DNA of 64,000 bases from Dryocola sp036489025 (lineage in GTDB: Bacteria; Pseudomonadota; Gammaproteobacteria; Enterobacterales; Enterobacteriaceae): the NCBI GenBank assembly GCA_036489025.1, contig DASXGN010000022.1, positions 76,427 to 140,426 on the forward strand, in the 5' to 3' direction. The notes under the pieces were generated by a model. That model did not search any database, was not told the DNA's origin, and was given only the letters and a program-made list of their open reading frames with translations. Position numbers and translations under genes: made by a program. This document shows, piece after piece, positions 1 to 7,948 of this stretch; position 1 is the first letter of the stretch; each line of letters opens with the position of its first letter.

Positions 1-476
1 AACTTCTGGGCGTAATGCTGGTTCAGCTGGAAATAATCCTGCTGCGCCTGGACGTAGGCATGGGCGGCCTCAATGGCGGCCAGCTCGTTGCGTCCGATAG
101 TGCGGGTCAGAATCTCCTCGGCGGCACCCTGCATATCGAACTGCCAGCCATTAACGGTTTTCACCATCGGCAGCGGGAGCTGCCAGTTCTCCTGGCCAAC
201 GTTGAGATGCGCTTGGGTGCCGTGCTGTTCGACGTGATGGCTCACGCCCCAGTCCCGTAAAAAACGGGCGACGGCTGCGGGATCCGCGCCTTCCGGCGGC
301 AGAAGATCTTGCCAGTTCTCGCCTAACAGCTCGCTAAGCGCGGCCCGATCCTGCTGCTTAACGGCTTCAAACAGCGCCGCTGAAGCTTTTTCCGGAGTGG
401 TAAAGGTCTGCTGGGCCTGGGCGAAAAAAGGCAGCATTAGCAGGGATATCGCGCTTAACGTCAGAAACTTTTTCAT
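1..476 (-). CDS. DUF2950 family secreted protein, 3' end cut by window edge
   Basis: The reading frame starts MKKFLTLSAISLLMLPFFAQ, a typical signal peptide ending near an AQA cleavage site, so the protein is probably periplasmic. About 158 codons are visible and the frame is open to base 1, so the C-terminus lies outside the window. The visible part (TPEKASAALFEAVKQQD, then GAAEEILTRTIGRNELA) fits the DUF2950 family, whose function is unknown. The ATG lies 14 bases downstream of the DUF3300 gene on the same strand and has an AGGGAA ribosome site, so the two form one operon. DUF2950 and DUF3300 genes are often paired. The family call is from memory of its motifs. Confidence 0.8.
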   Translation of the reverse strand, partial: MKKFLTLSAISLLMLPFFAQAQQTFTTPEKASAALFEAVKQQDRAALSELLGENWQDLLPPEGADPAAVARFLRDWGVSHHVEQHGTQAHLNVGQENWQLPLPMVKTVNGWQFDMQGAAEEILTRTIGRNELAAIEAAHAYVQAQQDYFQLNQHYAQK

Positions 477-490
477 GGTGATTTCCCTTA

Positions 491-2101
491 TTAACGGCGA
501 TGAAATTCGCGATTTCCCGCCGCGTGTTCGCGCGCCGCGGGCCGGTTATGCGCGCTGCCTGAGCTGGCCCGCTGGCGGCTTTGCATCCCGCGCTGATTTT
601 GCGCCTGCCAGGATGGCGATCGGCTATCGTTCCCGCTCAACGCGTTGCCGCGCAGGGCTTCAGTATGCTGCTGGCGCTGTGCGGGAGTCGAGCTGCTGGC
701 TTTTGTTTTCAGCGAATCACGATGCTGTTGCTGCTGCGCCGTCGGATGTTTCACCTGGCTTTTAACCTTCTCGCGGTTCTGCTTCTGAGCCGCCGTAGGG
801 TGCTTAACCTGGCTGGTGGAGTCGTAGCCGCGATAGTTGTTCCGCTGAGCAATCTGATTAAGCTGCTTCGAGGCGCTTTGTCGCTGCACGTCGCGGGTCG
901 CGGCGGAGAGATTTTTCCCCTGCGGCTTCAGGCCCGTGCTGGTTTGCAGCTGCTGCATGGCCGCCTGACGCTGATTGTCGCGGTTGACGGGGGCGTGCTG
1001 GGTGGCGCTCAGGCCGCCCGCCACGTTGGTCTGATGATAGCGCTGGGCCACCGTGCCGTTCTGGTAAGGCACGCCGTCGCGGTAGGCCGGGTTGTGCTGC
1101 CAGGCCACGCTGCCGCCGTTGCCGTTCAAATGATCGCCGCTTATCCGGTTGTAATTATTAACGTTTACGTTGATGTTATTGCCGCTATTGTCGTTGCCGT
1201 CGTGGTGGTGATGATCGTCATCCCAGTCGATGCTGCTAAACAGCGCATAGGTTGTGGCGACGCCCAGGCTGTAGCCAAAGCCGCGCACCAGGCTATCGGT
1301 GAACTGCTGTCCCGGAGGGGGCGGCAGGTAAACCGGCGGATAGCCGGTGTTCGGCCAGGTGCCATAGACCGTTGACGGGTTGTAGTTTGGGACGTAAACC
1401 ACCTGCGGATTGGTCGGCTCGATGGTAATCACCTGCGGTGCAGGCGCACTGCTAACCGTTGTCGTAGCAGGCGTAGTCGCCGTGGATTTTTGCGCGGCGG
1501 TATTGACGTTAGTCGTTTGATTGACCACGACCGGCGCGGCGGTGACCTTCTGCTCCGGGGTTGATTTTAACGCCCCGGTTTGCTGCGCCAGCGCCCGCAG
1601 TTTCTGTACCGAATCCATCACCTCTTTCGGCTGCGCCAGGAAGGCGTTGCCCAGGTCCTCCACCCACTGCGGGTTTTCACCCATCAGCGCCATGAGCTGC
1701 GGAAACGCGACGAGCGACTTCACGCTCGGATCCCAGGGCTGGTTCGCCACGGCCTGAATGGCTGCATCGCCCTGCAAAGTGGGATTATCCTGCGACCATT
1801 GCACCGCCTGAATCACGTTAGCCGGATAGGTCGAGGCCATCAGCACCTGCGACAGCAGCGCGTCGGGATAAAGCGCAATCGGTGCGGTCCACTGGTCGAG
1901 CTGCGCCGTGGTATAGGCAGGTGCTGTTATGCCTGCGGGCGCCTGGGGTGCCGCAGGGGAAACGGCTGGCTGTGCGGCAACGACCGCTGGCGTGCTCACC
2001 GTCTCGGGCGCGCGGCTTTTGACATAAAGCACGCCCGAAGCTGCGAGGATGCCGGCGCTACAAAGCAAGGTCAGAATTTGAGGCTTGAAAGGCAACTTCA
2101 T
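491..2101 (-). CDS. DUF3300 domain protein, secreted, low-complexity C-terminus
   Basis: 536 residues. Residues 1-29 form a signal peptide or membrane anchor (LTLLCSAGILAASGVLYV). An Ala/Pro-rich linker leads into the DUF3300 domain at about 62-190 (LDQWTAPIALYPDALLSQVL, then QPWDPSVKSLVAFPQLMALM). A Pro-rich stretch and a hydrophobic segment follow. Near residue 290 there is a DDDHHHHDGNDN patch that could bind metal, followed by an Asn-rich run. The last 170 residues are Gln/Arg/Ser-rich with an imperfect repeat built on QVKHPTA. Function is unknown; the layout suggests an envelope or surface protein. First gene of a two-gene operon with the DUF2950 gene. Confidence 0.85.
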   Translation of the reverse strand: MKLPFKPQILTLLCSAGILAASGVLYVKSRAPETVSTPAVVAAQPAVSPAAPQAPAGITAPAYTTAQLDQWTAPIALYPDALLSQVLMASTYPANVIQAVQWSQDNPTLQGDAAIQAVANQPWDPSVKSLVAFPQLMALMGENPQWVEDLGNAFLAQPKEVMDSVQKLRALAQQTGALKSTPEQKVTAAPVVVNQTTNVNTAAQKSTATTPATTTVSSAPAPQVITIEPTNPQVVYVPNYNPSTVYGTWPNTGYPPVYLPPPPGQQFTDSLVRGFGYSLGVATTYALFSSIDWDDDHHHHDGNDNSGNNINVNVNNYNRISGDHLNGNGGSVAWQHNPAYRDGVPYQNGTVAQRYHQTNVAGGLSATQHAPVNRDNQRQAAMQQLQTSTGLKPQGKNLSAATRDVQRQSASKQLNQIAQRNNYRGYDSTSQVKHPTAAQKQNREKVKSQVKHPTAQQQQHRDSLKTKASSSTPAQRQQHTEALRGNALSGNDSRSPSWQAQNQRGMQSRQRASSGSAHNRPAAREHAAGNREFHRR

Positions 2102-2245
2102 TTTGTTTCTCCCGATCGCGGCAGAATTCGGTGGGCGAGCAGCGTTTTGCCTGATGGCATAAGTATGGTGGCGAGTGAGTATATGCAGCGGATTTTTTAT
2201 TTTTTGACTTAAACAGGGATCGGTCAGGAGCAGGGCTGGCGGGAA

Positions 2246-2282
2246 GAAAAAAGCGCCCTTTATGTATAGTCACAAAGGGCGC
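2246..2282 (-). terminator. Rho-independent terminator of fdhF
   Basis: On the minus strand GCGCCCTTT and AAAGGGCGC form a perfect 9-bp stem around a 12-base loop, followed by a run of six T. It lies 10 bases after the fdhF stop codon. Confidence 0.85.
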
Positions 2283-2291
2283 GGGGTTAAT

Positions 2292-4439
2292 TTAACCGGC
2301 TGCGCTTTCGCGCAGGCTGGCTTTTAGCTTGCTGTACTCGTCAATCACATACTGCTCGGCGGCTCGCTGATCGGCAATCGGCTCGACGCGCACGGCGCAG
2401 TATTTGTACTCCGGCGTTTTGGTAATCGGGCTGAGGTTTTCCGTCACCAGCTCGTTACAGGCTCCAATCCACCACTGGTAGGTCATGTAAACCGCGCCTT
2501 TATTAGGACGCTCGCTGACGTTGGCCCGCGTGATGACTTTCCCTTTACGCGAATGCACCCAGATCAGCGCTTCATCTTCGATGCCCAGGCGTTCGGCGTC
2601 CTCAATGTGGATTTGCGCATAGCCCGGTTCGTCCGCAAGCGCAGCCAGCGCGGCGCAGTTGCCGGTCATCGAACGGCAGGAGTAGTGCCCTACCTCGCGC
2701 ACCGTGGAAAGCACCATCGGGTACTCGTCGGTGACGCGATCGATCGGCGGCGCCCAGTCGCAGGTGAAGAACTGGCCCAGCCCGTTAGGCCTGTCGAATC
2801 CACCGTCATAAAGGAACGATGTGCCCCGATCTTCCGGGCCTTCATCCCTACAAGGCCACTGGATGTAGCCCAGCTCGCCCATTTTCTCGTAGGTTGCGCC
2901 AAAGAAGTCCGGGCAAAGGTGACGCAGCTCATCCCAGATTTCCTGGGTGTTGTTGTAGTGCATCGGGTAGCCCATTCGGGTGGCGATTTCACTGATAATC
3001 TGCCAGTCCGTTTTCAGATCCCACTTCGGCTCAACGGCCTTAAAGAAGCGCTGGAAACCACGGTCGGCCGCGGTGAAGACGCCTTCATGTTCGCCCCAGG
3101 ATGTGGACGGCAGAAGCACATCCGCAGCCGCGGCGGTTTTGGTCATGAAGATATCCTGCACAATCACCAGCTCAAGATCGGCAAACGCCTGGCGCACGGC
3201 GGAAAGCTCGGCGTCAGTCTGGAGCGGATCCTCGCCCATGATGTAGGCCGCATGCACTTCGCCGTGTGCCACCCGGTGCGGCAGCTCGCTGATGCGATAG
3301 CCCATGTGCTCCGGAATTGCGTCCACGCCCCAGGCTTTCGCAAATTTGGCTCGCGTTTCCGGGTGCCTGACGTACTGATTGCCAGGGAACATATCCGGCA
3401 GCGCGCCCATATCGCAGGCGCCCTGAACGTTATTTTGCCCGCGAACCGGGTTAACGCCCACGTTGGCTTTACCCAAATTACCGGTCATCAGCGCAAGGCT
3501 GGTCAGCGAGCGAACGGTTTCCACGCCCTGATAGAACTGGGTGACGCCCATGCCCCACAGAATGGTCGCCGTTTTTGCCTTCGCGTACATTCGCGCAGCG
3601 CTGCGAATATCCGCCGCCTTCAGCCCGGTAATTTCCTCAACGGATTCTGGCGTGTATCCCGCCACAATTTTGCGATATTCCTCGAAGCCTTCCGTACGCT
3701 CGGCTACGAAAGACTGGTCGTAGAGATTTTCTTCGACAATCACATGGCCGATGGCGTTAAGCAGCGCGATGTTCGAGCCGTTTCTCAACTGTAAATGCAG
3801 ATCGGCGATGCGTGCGGTTTCAATTTTGCGCGGATCGATAACGATAATCTGCGCCCCTTTCTGCTTCGCCTTAATCACGCGGTTGGCGACGATAGGGTGT
3901 GAATCAGCCGGGTTATACCCGAATACAAAGACTAAATCGGTATCCTCAATCTCGACGATTGAGTTGCTCATAGCGCCGTTACCGACCGACTGGTGCAGAC
4001 CTGCAACCGATGGGCCGTGTCAGACGCGTGCGCAGCAGTCAACGTTATTGGTTCCAATAACGGCGCGCGCAAATTTTTGCATAACATAGTTGGTTTCGTT
4101 GCCGGTACCGCGGGACGAGCCGGTAGTCATAATGGCATCGGGGCCGTGCTTGGCTTTGATTTCGCTCAGGCGGGTACTGACGTAGTTCAGCGCTTCTTCC
4201 CAGCTGACGGATTCGAGTTTGCCGCCCTTCTGGCGACGAATCATCGGTGATTTCAGGCGCGGGGTGAGGATTTTCGTATCGTTAATAAAATCCCAGCCGT
4301 AATACCCTTTCAGGCACAGATCGCCCTGGTTGGTTTTACCCTGAGCGCCCTCCGCCTTAACGATTTTGCCGCTATTGACCACGAGGTTGATTTTGCAACC
4401 CGAGGCGCAATAGGGGCAAACCGTGACGACTTTTTTCAT
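2292..4439 (-). CDS. fdhF: Formate dehydrogenase H, selenoprotein
   Basis: 715 residues including selenocysteine, the same length as E. coli FdhF. A simple ORF scan splits it because codon 140 (bases 4020-4022) is TGA. The context is CCARV-U-HGPSVAGLHQSVGNG, the known Sec site, and a SECIS hairpin follows. The enzyme oxidises formate to CO2 in the formate-hydrogen lyase complex, on the cytoplasmic face, using a bis-MGD molybdenum cofactor and one 4Fe-4S cluster. Cluster ligands are Cys8, Cys11, Cys15 and Cys42 (CPYCASGC, then DLCLKG). The C-terminal molybdopterin-dinucleotide domain is present (YPMVLSTVREVGHYSCRSMT). It stands alone, behind a sigma-54 type promoter. selABCD must exist elsewhere for it to be made. 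Confidence 0.97.
3974..4022 (-). promoter_or_regulatory. Sec codon TGA plus bacterial SECIS element of fdhF
   Basis: On the minus strand the TGA codon (4020-4022) is followed by GGTTGCAGGTCTGCACC (3992-4008). This folds as a short stem with a bulged T and a GGTC apical loop, the features bound by SelB in E. coli fdhF. The element lies inside the coding sequence. Confidence 0.9.
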
Positions 4440-4508
4440 CGTGTTGCTCCACTCAATGCTGTTATCGGTGTGTGACCCCTAAAAAGTTCGTCACCTCTCA
4501 ACCCGTAA

Positions 4509-4524
4509 TGCACGATCTATGCCA
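4509..4524 (-). promoter_or_regulatory. Sigma-54 (-24/-12) promoter of fdhF
   Basis: The minus strand reads TGGCATAGATCGTGCA, with GG and GC separated by exactly ten bases as RpoN requires. It lies 70-85 bases upstream of the fdhF start. E. coli fdhF is also sigma-54 dependent and activated by FhlA. The rest of 4525-4732 should hold the activator sites, but I could not assign a FhlA box with confidence. Confidence 0.75.
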
Positions 4525-4732
4525 TATAAAAAGAAGGGGATTAGGGCCGATTTCACGGGAATAGAAGCGATAAAAGCCTGACGAAAAGCAGGGCATCGTC
4601 AAAAGTGACGTGTCGAGTTTGTCCTCCTTTGTGACGCTGGTTGAAATTTCAGCATGGCCGCCTGTCATTTTTGCTGCACTCCTTCAACAATCGCTCACAC
4701 TTACCTGAGAGCGGTTCACCGGGAGACTAAAA

Positions 4733-5470
4733 ATGAAGCCTGCGATACTGCTGGTGGATGACGATCTGGCGATTTGCGACGTGCTGCGCGACGCGCTGAG
4801 CGAACATGTTTTTGCGGTGACCGTGAGCCACTCCGGCAATGAAGCGCTTATGACCATTGCCGAACAGCCTGCCATTGCGCTGGTGTTGCTGGACATGATG
4901 CTGCCCGATATCAATGGGCTACAGGTGTTGCAGCAGATTCAGCGGCAGCGGCCCGATTTACCCGTCATCATGCTAACCGGGTTGGGCAGCGAATCCGATG
5001 TGGTTGTCGGCCTGGAAATGGGCGCGGACGACTACATTGGCAAACCCTTTAACCCGCGGGTAGTGGTGGCGAGGGTTAAAGCGGTGCTTCGCCGCACCGG
5101 TGCGCTGGCGGTCGATATTGCCGGCGCGGCGAAAACTCGCGGCCTGCACTTCAACGGCTGGCGGCTGGACATTGACCGCTGCCGGTTGTTTAACGCCCGG
5201 CAGGAGCTGGTGGAACTAACCCAGGGAGAATACGGCCTGCTGCTGGCGCTGATGCAAAATGGCCGTAAAGTCCTGTCGCGCGAGCGCTTGCTGGAGCTGA
5301 CCCACAGCGAAAGCCTGGATATTTTTGACAGAACCATTGACGTATTGATTATGCGGCTGCGCCGAAAAATAGAACCTAACCCGCACCAGCCCACGGTAAT
5401 TCGCACTATTCGCGGCGTTGGATACGTATTTTCCGCGGACGTTCGTCAAACGGAAAATAATGCAGCGTAA
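4733..5470 (+). CDS. OmpR/PhoB-type response regulator
   Basis: 245 residues. Receiver domain at about 3-120: acidic pocket D9-D11, phospho-acceptor Asp54 (LVLLDMMLPD), Thr in VIMLTG, Lys in YIGKPF. The winged-helix DNA-binding domain at about 138-235 has the family pattern LTQGEYGLLLALMQNGRKVL and ends RTIRGVGYVFS. GGGAG precedes the ATG. No kinase gene is adjacent. The nearest is the hybrid kinase at 12470, across the sugar operon and on the same strand as this gene. I infer the two act together on that operon, since such operons are often flanked by their own regulators; direct proof is lacking. Confidence 0.9.
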   Translation: MKPAILLVDDDLAICDVLRDALSEHVFAVTVSHSGNEALMTIAEQPAIALVLLDMMLPDINGLQVLQQIQRQRPDLPVIMLTGLGSESDVVVGLEMGADDYIGKPFNPRVVVARVKAVLRRTGALAVDIAGAAKTRGLHFNGWRLDIDRCRLFNARQELVELTQGEYGLLLALMQNGRKVLSRERLLELTHSESLDIFDRTIDVLIMRLRRKIEPNPHQPTVIRTIRGVGYVFSADVRQTENNAA

Positions 5471-5553
5471 GTAATATAAATAAGGAATGGGTGCTTAAGG
5501 CCTTTCCCGCACAACCCGGCAAGTTGGGCGGGGCGAACCCCGCCCGCTGAGCA

Positions 5554-5709
5554 TTAGCTTATAAGTTCGCAAGCTAATTTAGCCACTACCTCCTGCGTAC
5601 CCGTCTTTATTTTCACCTCGCAGAGATTACGACGCGTTAATAAAGTTATCGCTATTAATGTTATACAAACAATTAATAAGCACAGGACAACAGTTTTGAT
5701 CGGCTTCAT
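5554..5709 (-). CDS. Hok/Gef-family type I toxin peptide
   Basis: A 51-residue ORF starting MKPIKTVVLCLLIVCITLI. It has the Hok-family layout: short basic N-terminus, one hydrophobic membrane helix (VVLCLLIVCITLIAITLL), then TRRNLCEVKIKTG with the conserved Cys/Glu, and a QEVVAKLACE tail. Hok peptides insert in the inner membrane from the cytoplasm and collapse the membrane potential when not silenced by antisense Sok RNA. The ribosome site AAGGAG lies 9 bases before the ATG. The ORF is complete with no frameshift, so the toxin may be functional. Which chromosomal hok it matches best (hokA to hokE) cannot be told here. Confidence 0.9.
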   Translation of the reverse strand: MKPIKTVVLCLLIVCITLIAITLLTRRNLCEVKIKTGTQEVVAKLACELIS

Positions 5710-5739
5710 GCCTTTTACTCCTTGCCATACGGCGAGTAA

Positions 5740-5781
5740 GAGGCTACTCTTCGACTTGTTTGGTTGTGTGGGAGTAGCCTC
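5740..5781 (-). ncRNA. Inverted repeat in the hok leader; probable Sok antisense target
   Basis: GAGGCTACTC (5740-5749) and GAGTAGCCTC (5772-5781) form a perfect 10-bp inverted repeat around a 22-base loop just upstream of hok. The mRNA leader of hok loci carries such a hairpin opposite the antisense Sok RNA, which would be read from the plus strand over about 5735-5830. I did not find a clear Sok promoter, so the RNA itself is inferred. Confidence 0.5.
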
Positions 5782-5827
5782 GGGTTAACGTCAACGTTGC
5801 CCGGGGCTTTCTTATTCTTATGGCCAT
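5744..5827 (-). CDS. Possible 27-codon leader ORF (mok-like) upstream of hok
   Basis: The ORF reads MAIRIRKPRATLTLTRGY and continues to a TAG 34 bases before the hok ATG. A strong GGGAGGA ribosome site precedes it. In plasmid hok/sok, translation of hok is coupled to an overlapping upstream ORF (mok). Here the ORF ends before hok rather than overlapping it, so coupling would have to be indirect. It may be only a leader with a chance ORF. Confidence 0.35.
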   Translation of the reverse strand: MAIRIRKPRATLTLTRGYSHTTKQVEE

Positions 5828-6045
5828 AAGAATATTCCTCCCTGCTGCTCAGAACTGAAAGCCCTAAGCACCCATCGCGTAGTTTACCCAGCTTTTAAAT
5901 ATATGAAATAAAAATGATAATGTAATTTGTGGCGCTAATTTCATTAATCTGTAATCAATCTCGCATAAACTCACTCATTATCTTTTTGCTAAATAGATTG
6001 ACGATAAATCATTGGCGTCAGTATTAGTGAAGCGCTGAATAAGCG

Positions 6046-7053
6046 TTAAACGTTTTCTTTAATAAATATCTGCAATTCCGTTAATGGTTTTGCGCCATCA
6101 ATCGCATTGGCGCATAAAAGATTGGCCCTGGCGCAGGCGTGCGCCAGTTTCAGACTTTCTTCCAGCGGCCACTTTTCATGGCAGCCGTATAAAATGCCCG
6201 CGCAGAAAGCGTCCCCCGCGCCTACGCTGCCGATAATCTCCTCGCGCGTCAGCCTGAACGACGGCACCCAGACGCCGTCGCCGCCGGCTTCCTGGCCCCA
6301 TGCGCCTTCCGGGCAGTGAATCACAACTTTTTGCCGCACGCCCGCTTCCAGCAGCTGTTTTGCCGCCTGGGCGATATGATCAATATCCGGCGAGCCGTCG
6401 AGCAGGCGGATTTCCAGCCCGCTAAATTCCCCGGCCTCCAGCTCGTTAATCACCAGGTAATCCAGCCAACGCAGCGCCGGAAGCACCATCGGGCGATAGC
6501 GCGGATCGCCCTGGCGGGAGACTAAATCCAGCGAGGTTTCGTAGCCCATTTGCGACATCTGAGCCAGCAGCCTGGCGCTGCGCGTGCCGTACTCCGCGTC
6601 GTCCATATCCAGGCTGTCGAGCAGCAGCAAATAGCCGAGGTGGAAAATTTTAAAGGAGGCTTCAAGACGGTCGAAGGCGGGCAGGTCGAGCAGGCGGTTA
6701 GCCCCCGGCGAATGGAAAAAAGTGCGCTGCCCGCTGGGATCGGTCATCACCTGCGACATCGACGTTGGCGCAAAGGTGGTGCGATGCACGTGCTGGCGAT
6801 TAACGTGATACTGGTCGAGCATCGCCATGATGTAATCGCCGTCATGATCGTCTCCGACCAGCCCCACCGCCTGTAGCGGCAGGCCAACGTGCATTTTTGC
6901 AAGCGTCAGCAGCACGTTCAGCGGCGCGCCGCCCGTGGAACGCTCGCTGTGAACGATTTCCGCCAGCCAGCCGCGCTGCGGCCACTGCACAATCTGGTGC
7001 ACGTGATCGACGAGCATATTCCCGGCGGCGATAATGCCGCTGCGTTCCGTCAT
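6046..7053 (-). CDS. PfkB-family sugar kinase
   Basis: 335 residues, ribokinase/PfkB fold. The N-terminal part has the substrate region with GGAPLNVLLTLAKM and a Gly-rich turn. The C-terminal signature is GSVGAGDAFCAGILYG, whose Asp is the expected catalytic base and whose GAGD forms the anion hole. It uses ATP to phosphorylate a sugar or sugar phosphate in the cytoplasm. As last gene of the sugar operon, 9 bases after the aldolase gene, it probably phosphorylates the ketose made by the isomerase, giving the aldolase its substrate. The phosphorylation site (C1 or C6) cannot be read from the sequence. Confidence 0.88.
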   Translation of the reverse strand: MTERSGIIAAGNMLVDHVHQIVQWPQRGWLAEIVHSERSTGGAPLNVLLTLAKMHVGLPLQAVGLVGDDHDGDYIMAMLDQYHVNRQHVHRTTFAPTSMSQVMTDPSGQRTFFHSPGANRLLDLPAFDRLEASFKIFHLGYLLLLDSLDMDDAEYGTRSARLLAQMSQMGYETSLDLVSRQGDPRYRPMVLPALRWLDYLVINELEAGEFSGLEIRLLDGSPDIDHIAQAAKQLLEAGVRQKVVIHCPEGAWGQEAGGDGVWVPSFRLTREEIIGSVGAGDAFCAGILYGCHEKWPLEESLKLAHACARANLLCANAIDGAKPLTELQIFIKENV

Positions 7054-7062
7054 AGCAACCCC

Positions 7063-7923
7063 TTAGGCCTGGCCCGAACTGCCAAAGATCCGCATCTGCC
7101 CGGCAACAACGTCGGTTATTGCCTCCTCAATGCCCAGCAGCAGCTCGGCAAACTCGTCGTAAATCGCGTGGCGCTGGCTCATCCGCTTTTCAACGGCGCC
7201 CAGCGCCGCCTGGGACATGCCGGTATAGAAGTTAATCTTGTGAATACCGAGCGTTATCGCCCTGCGAAAATCCTCATCGCTGATGCCGGAACCGCCGTGC
7301 AGCACCAGCGGCAGGCCCGTTTGCTGGCGAATGGCGGCCAGCCTGTCAAAATCGAGTTTTGGCTCGCCTTTGTATTTGCCGTGCGCGTTGCCAATAGCGA
7401 CGGCCAGCGTGTCGATGCCCGTTCTGTCGACAAAATCTCTCGCCACGGCGGGATCGGTAAACTTATCGCTATCCGCCTCCCCGTACAGCGCCCCGCCTTC
7501 ATCACCGCCGACGGCTCCCAGCTCTGCCTCGACGGAAACGCCAACCGCGTGGCACATCTTCACCACTTCCCGCGTCTGGCGGACGTTCTCCTCATATTCA
7601 AGGGTAGAACCATCGAACATTACCGAGCTAAAGCCGAGGCGTAAGGCCCGCACCACAGCCTCAAAATGCAGGCCGTGATCGAGGTTGAGCACGACGGGAA
7701 TATCGTGCCTGGCCGCCTCAAACTTAACGGCCTCAACCAGCGAATCCAGCGAGACATACTTAAAGTGAACCTCGGCAATATTGATGATAAACGGCGAGCT
7801 TTCCTGCCTGGCCGCGGCGAAAAGCGCGCGCAGAAAATGGCTGTCGAGCACGTTAAAAGCGCCCATCGCGTAGCCGTTCTCCCGCGCGTGGGTCAGTCCG
7901 TCTGCAAGTGATATCAAGGCCAT
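7063..7923 (-). CDS. Class II ketose-phosphate aldolase (KbaY/FbaA family)
   Basis: 286 residues, close to the usual 284-286 of the KbaY/GatY group. Zinc and active-site motifs are in order: VVLNLDHG near residue 82, VEAELGAVGG near 132, AIGNAHGKYKG near 178, LHGGSGIS near 208, and GIHKINFYT near 228. These enzymes cleave a ketose phosphate or bisphosphate to dihydroxyacetone phosphate and an aldehyde. It lies between the kinase and the isomerase genes, so it should cleave the phosphorylated ketose of this pathway. Substrates to consider are a ketose-1-phosphate such as xylulose-1-P, or fructose/tagatose bisphosphate. Confidence 0.88.
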   Translation of the reverse strand: MALISLADGLTHARENGYAMGAFNVLDSHFLRALFAAARQESSPFIINIAEVHFKYVSLDSLVEAVKFEAARHDIPVVLNLDHGLHFEAVVRALRLGFSSVMFDGSTLEYEENVRQTREVVKMCHAVGVSVEAELGAVGGDEGGALYGEADSDKFTDPAVARDFVDRTGIDTLAVAIGNAHGKYKGEPKLDFDRLAAIRQQTGLPLVLHGGSGISDEDFRRAITLGIHKINFYTGMSQAALGAVEKRMSQRHAIYDEFAELLLGIEEAITDVVAGQMRIFGSSGQA

Positions 7924-7948
7924 AGCTGCATCCCCCGGTGGTGGGAAA

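Larger units (their letters stand above)
5487..5875 (-). other. hok-type toxin-antitoxin locus, extent of the toxin mRNA
   Basis: The two ends of the locus are complementary: ATGGGTGCTTAAGGCCTTTC (5487-5506) and GAAAGCCCTAAGCACCCAT (5857-5875) form an inverted repeat with few mismatches. In hok-family mRNAs the 3' end folds back on the 5' leader to keep the long transcript translationally silent, and this pair fits that role. Inside lie a leader ORF, the sok-target hairpin, the hok peptide and a GC-rich hairpin GGGCGGGG-CGAA-CCCCGCCC (5526-5545). Exact RNA ends are inferred, not measured. Confidence 0.75.

Noticed and set aside
2553..3794. 413-codon plus-strand ORF opposite fdhF
   Set aside because: It is a shadow of the highly conserved fdhF frame in high-GC DNA; its translation has no family features.
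2292..4439. fdhF as a pseudogene with a premature stop
   Set aside because: The stop is TGA at the known selenocysteine position and is followed by a SECIS hairpin; length is normal.
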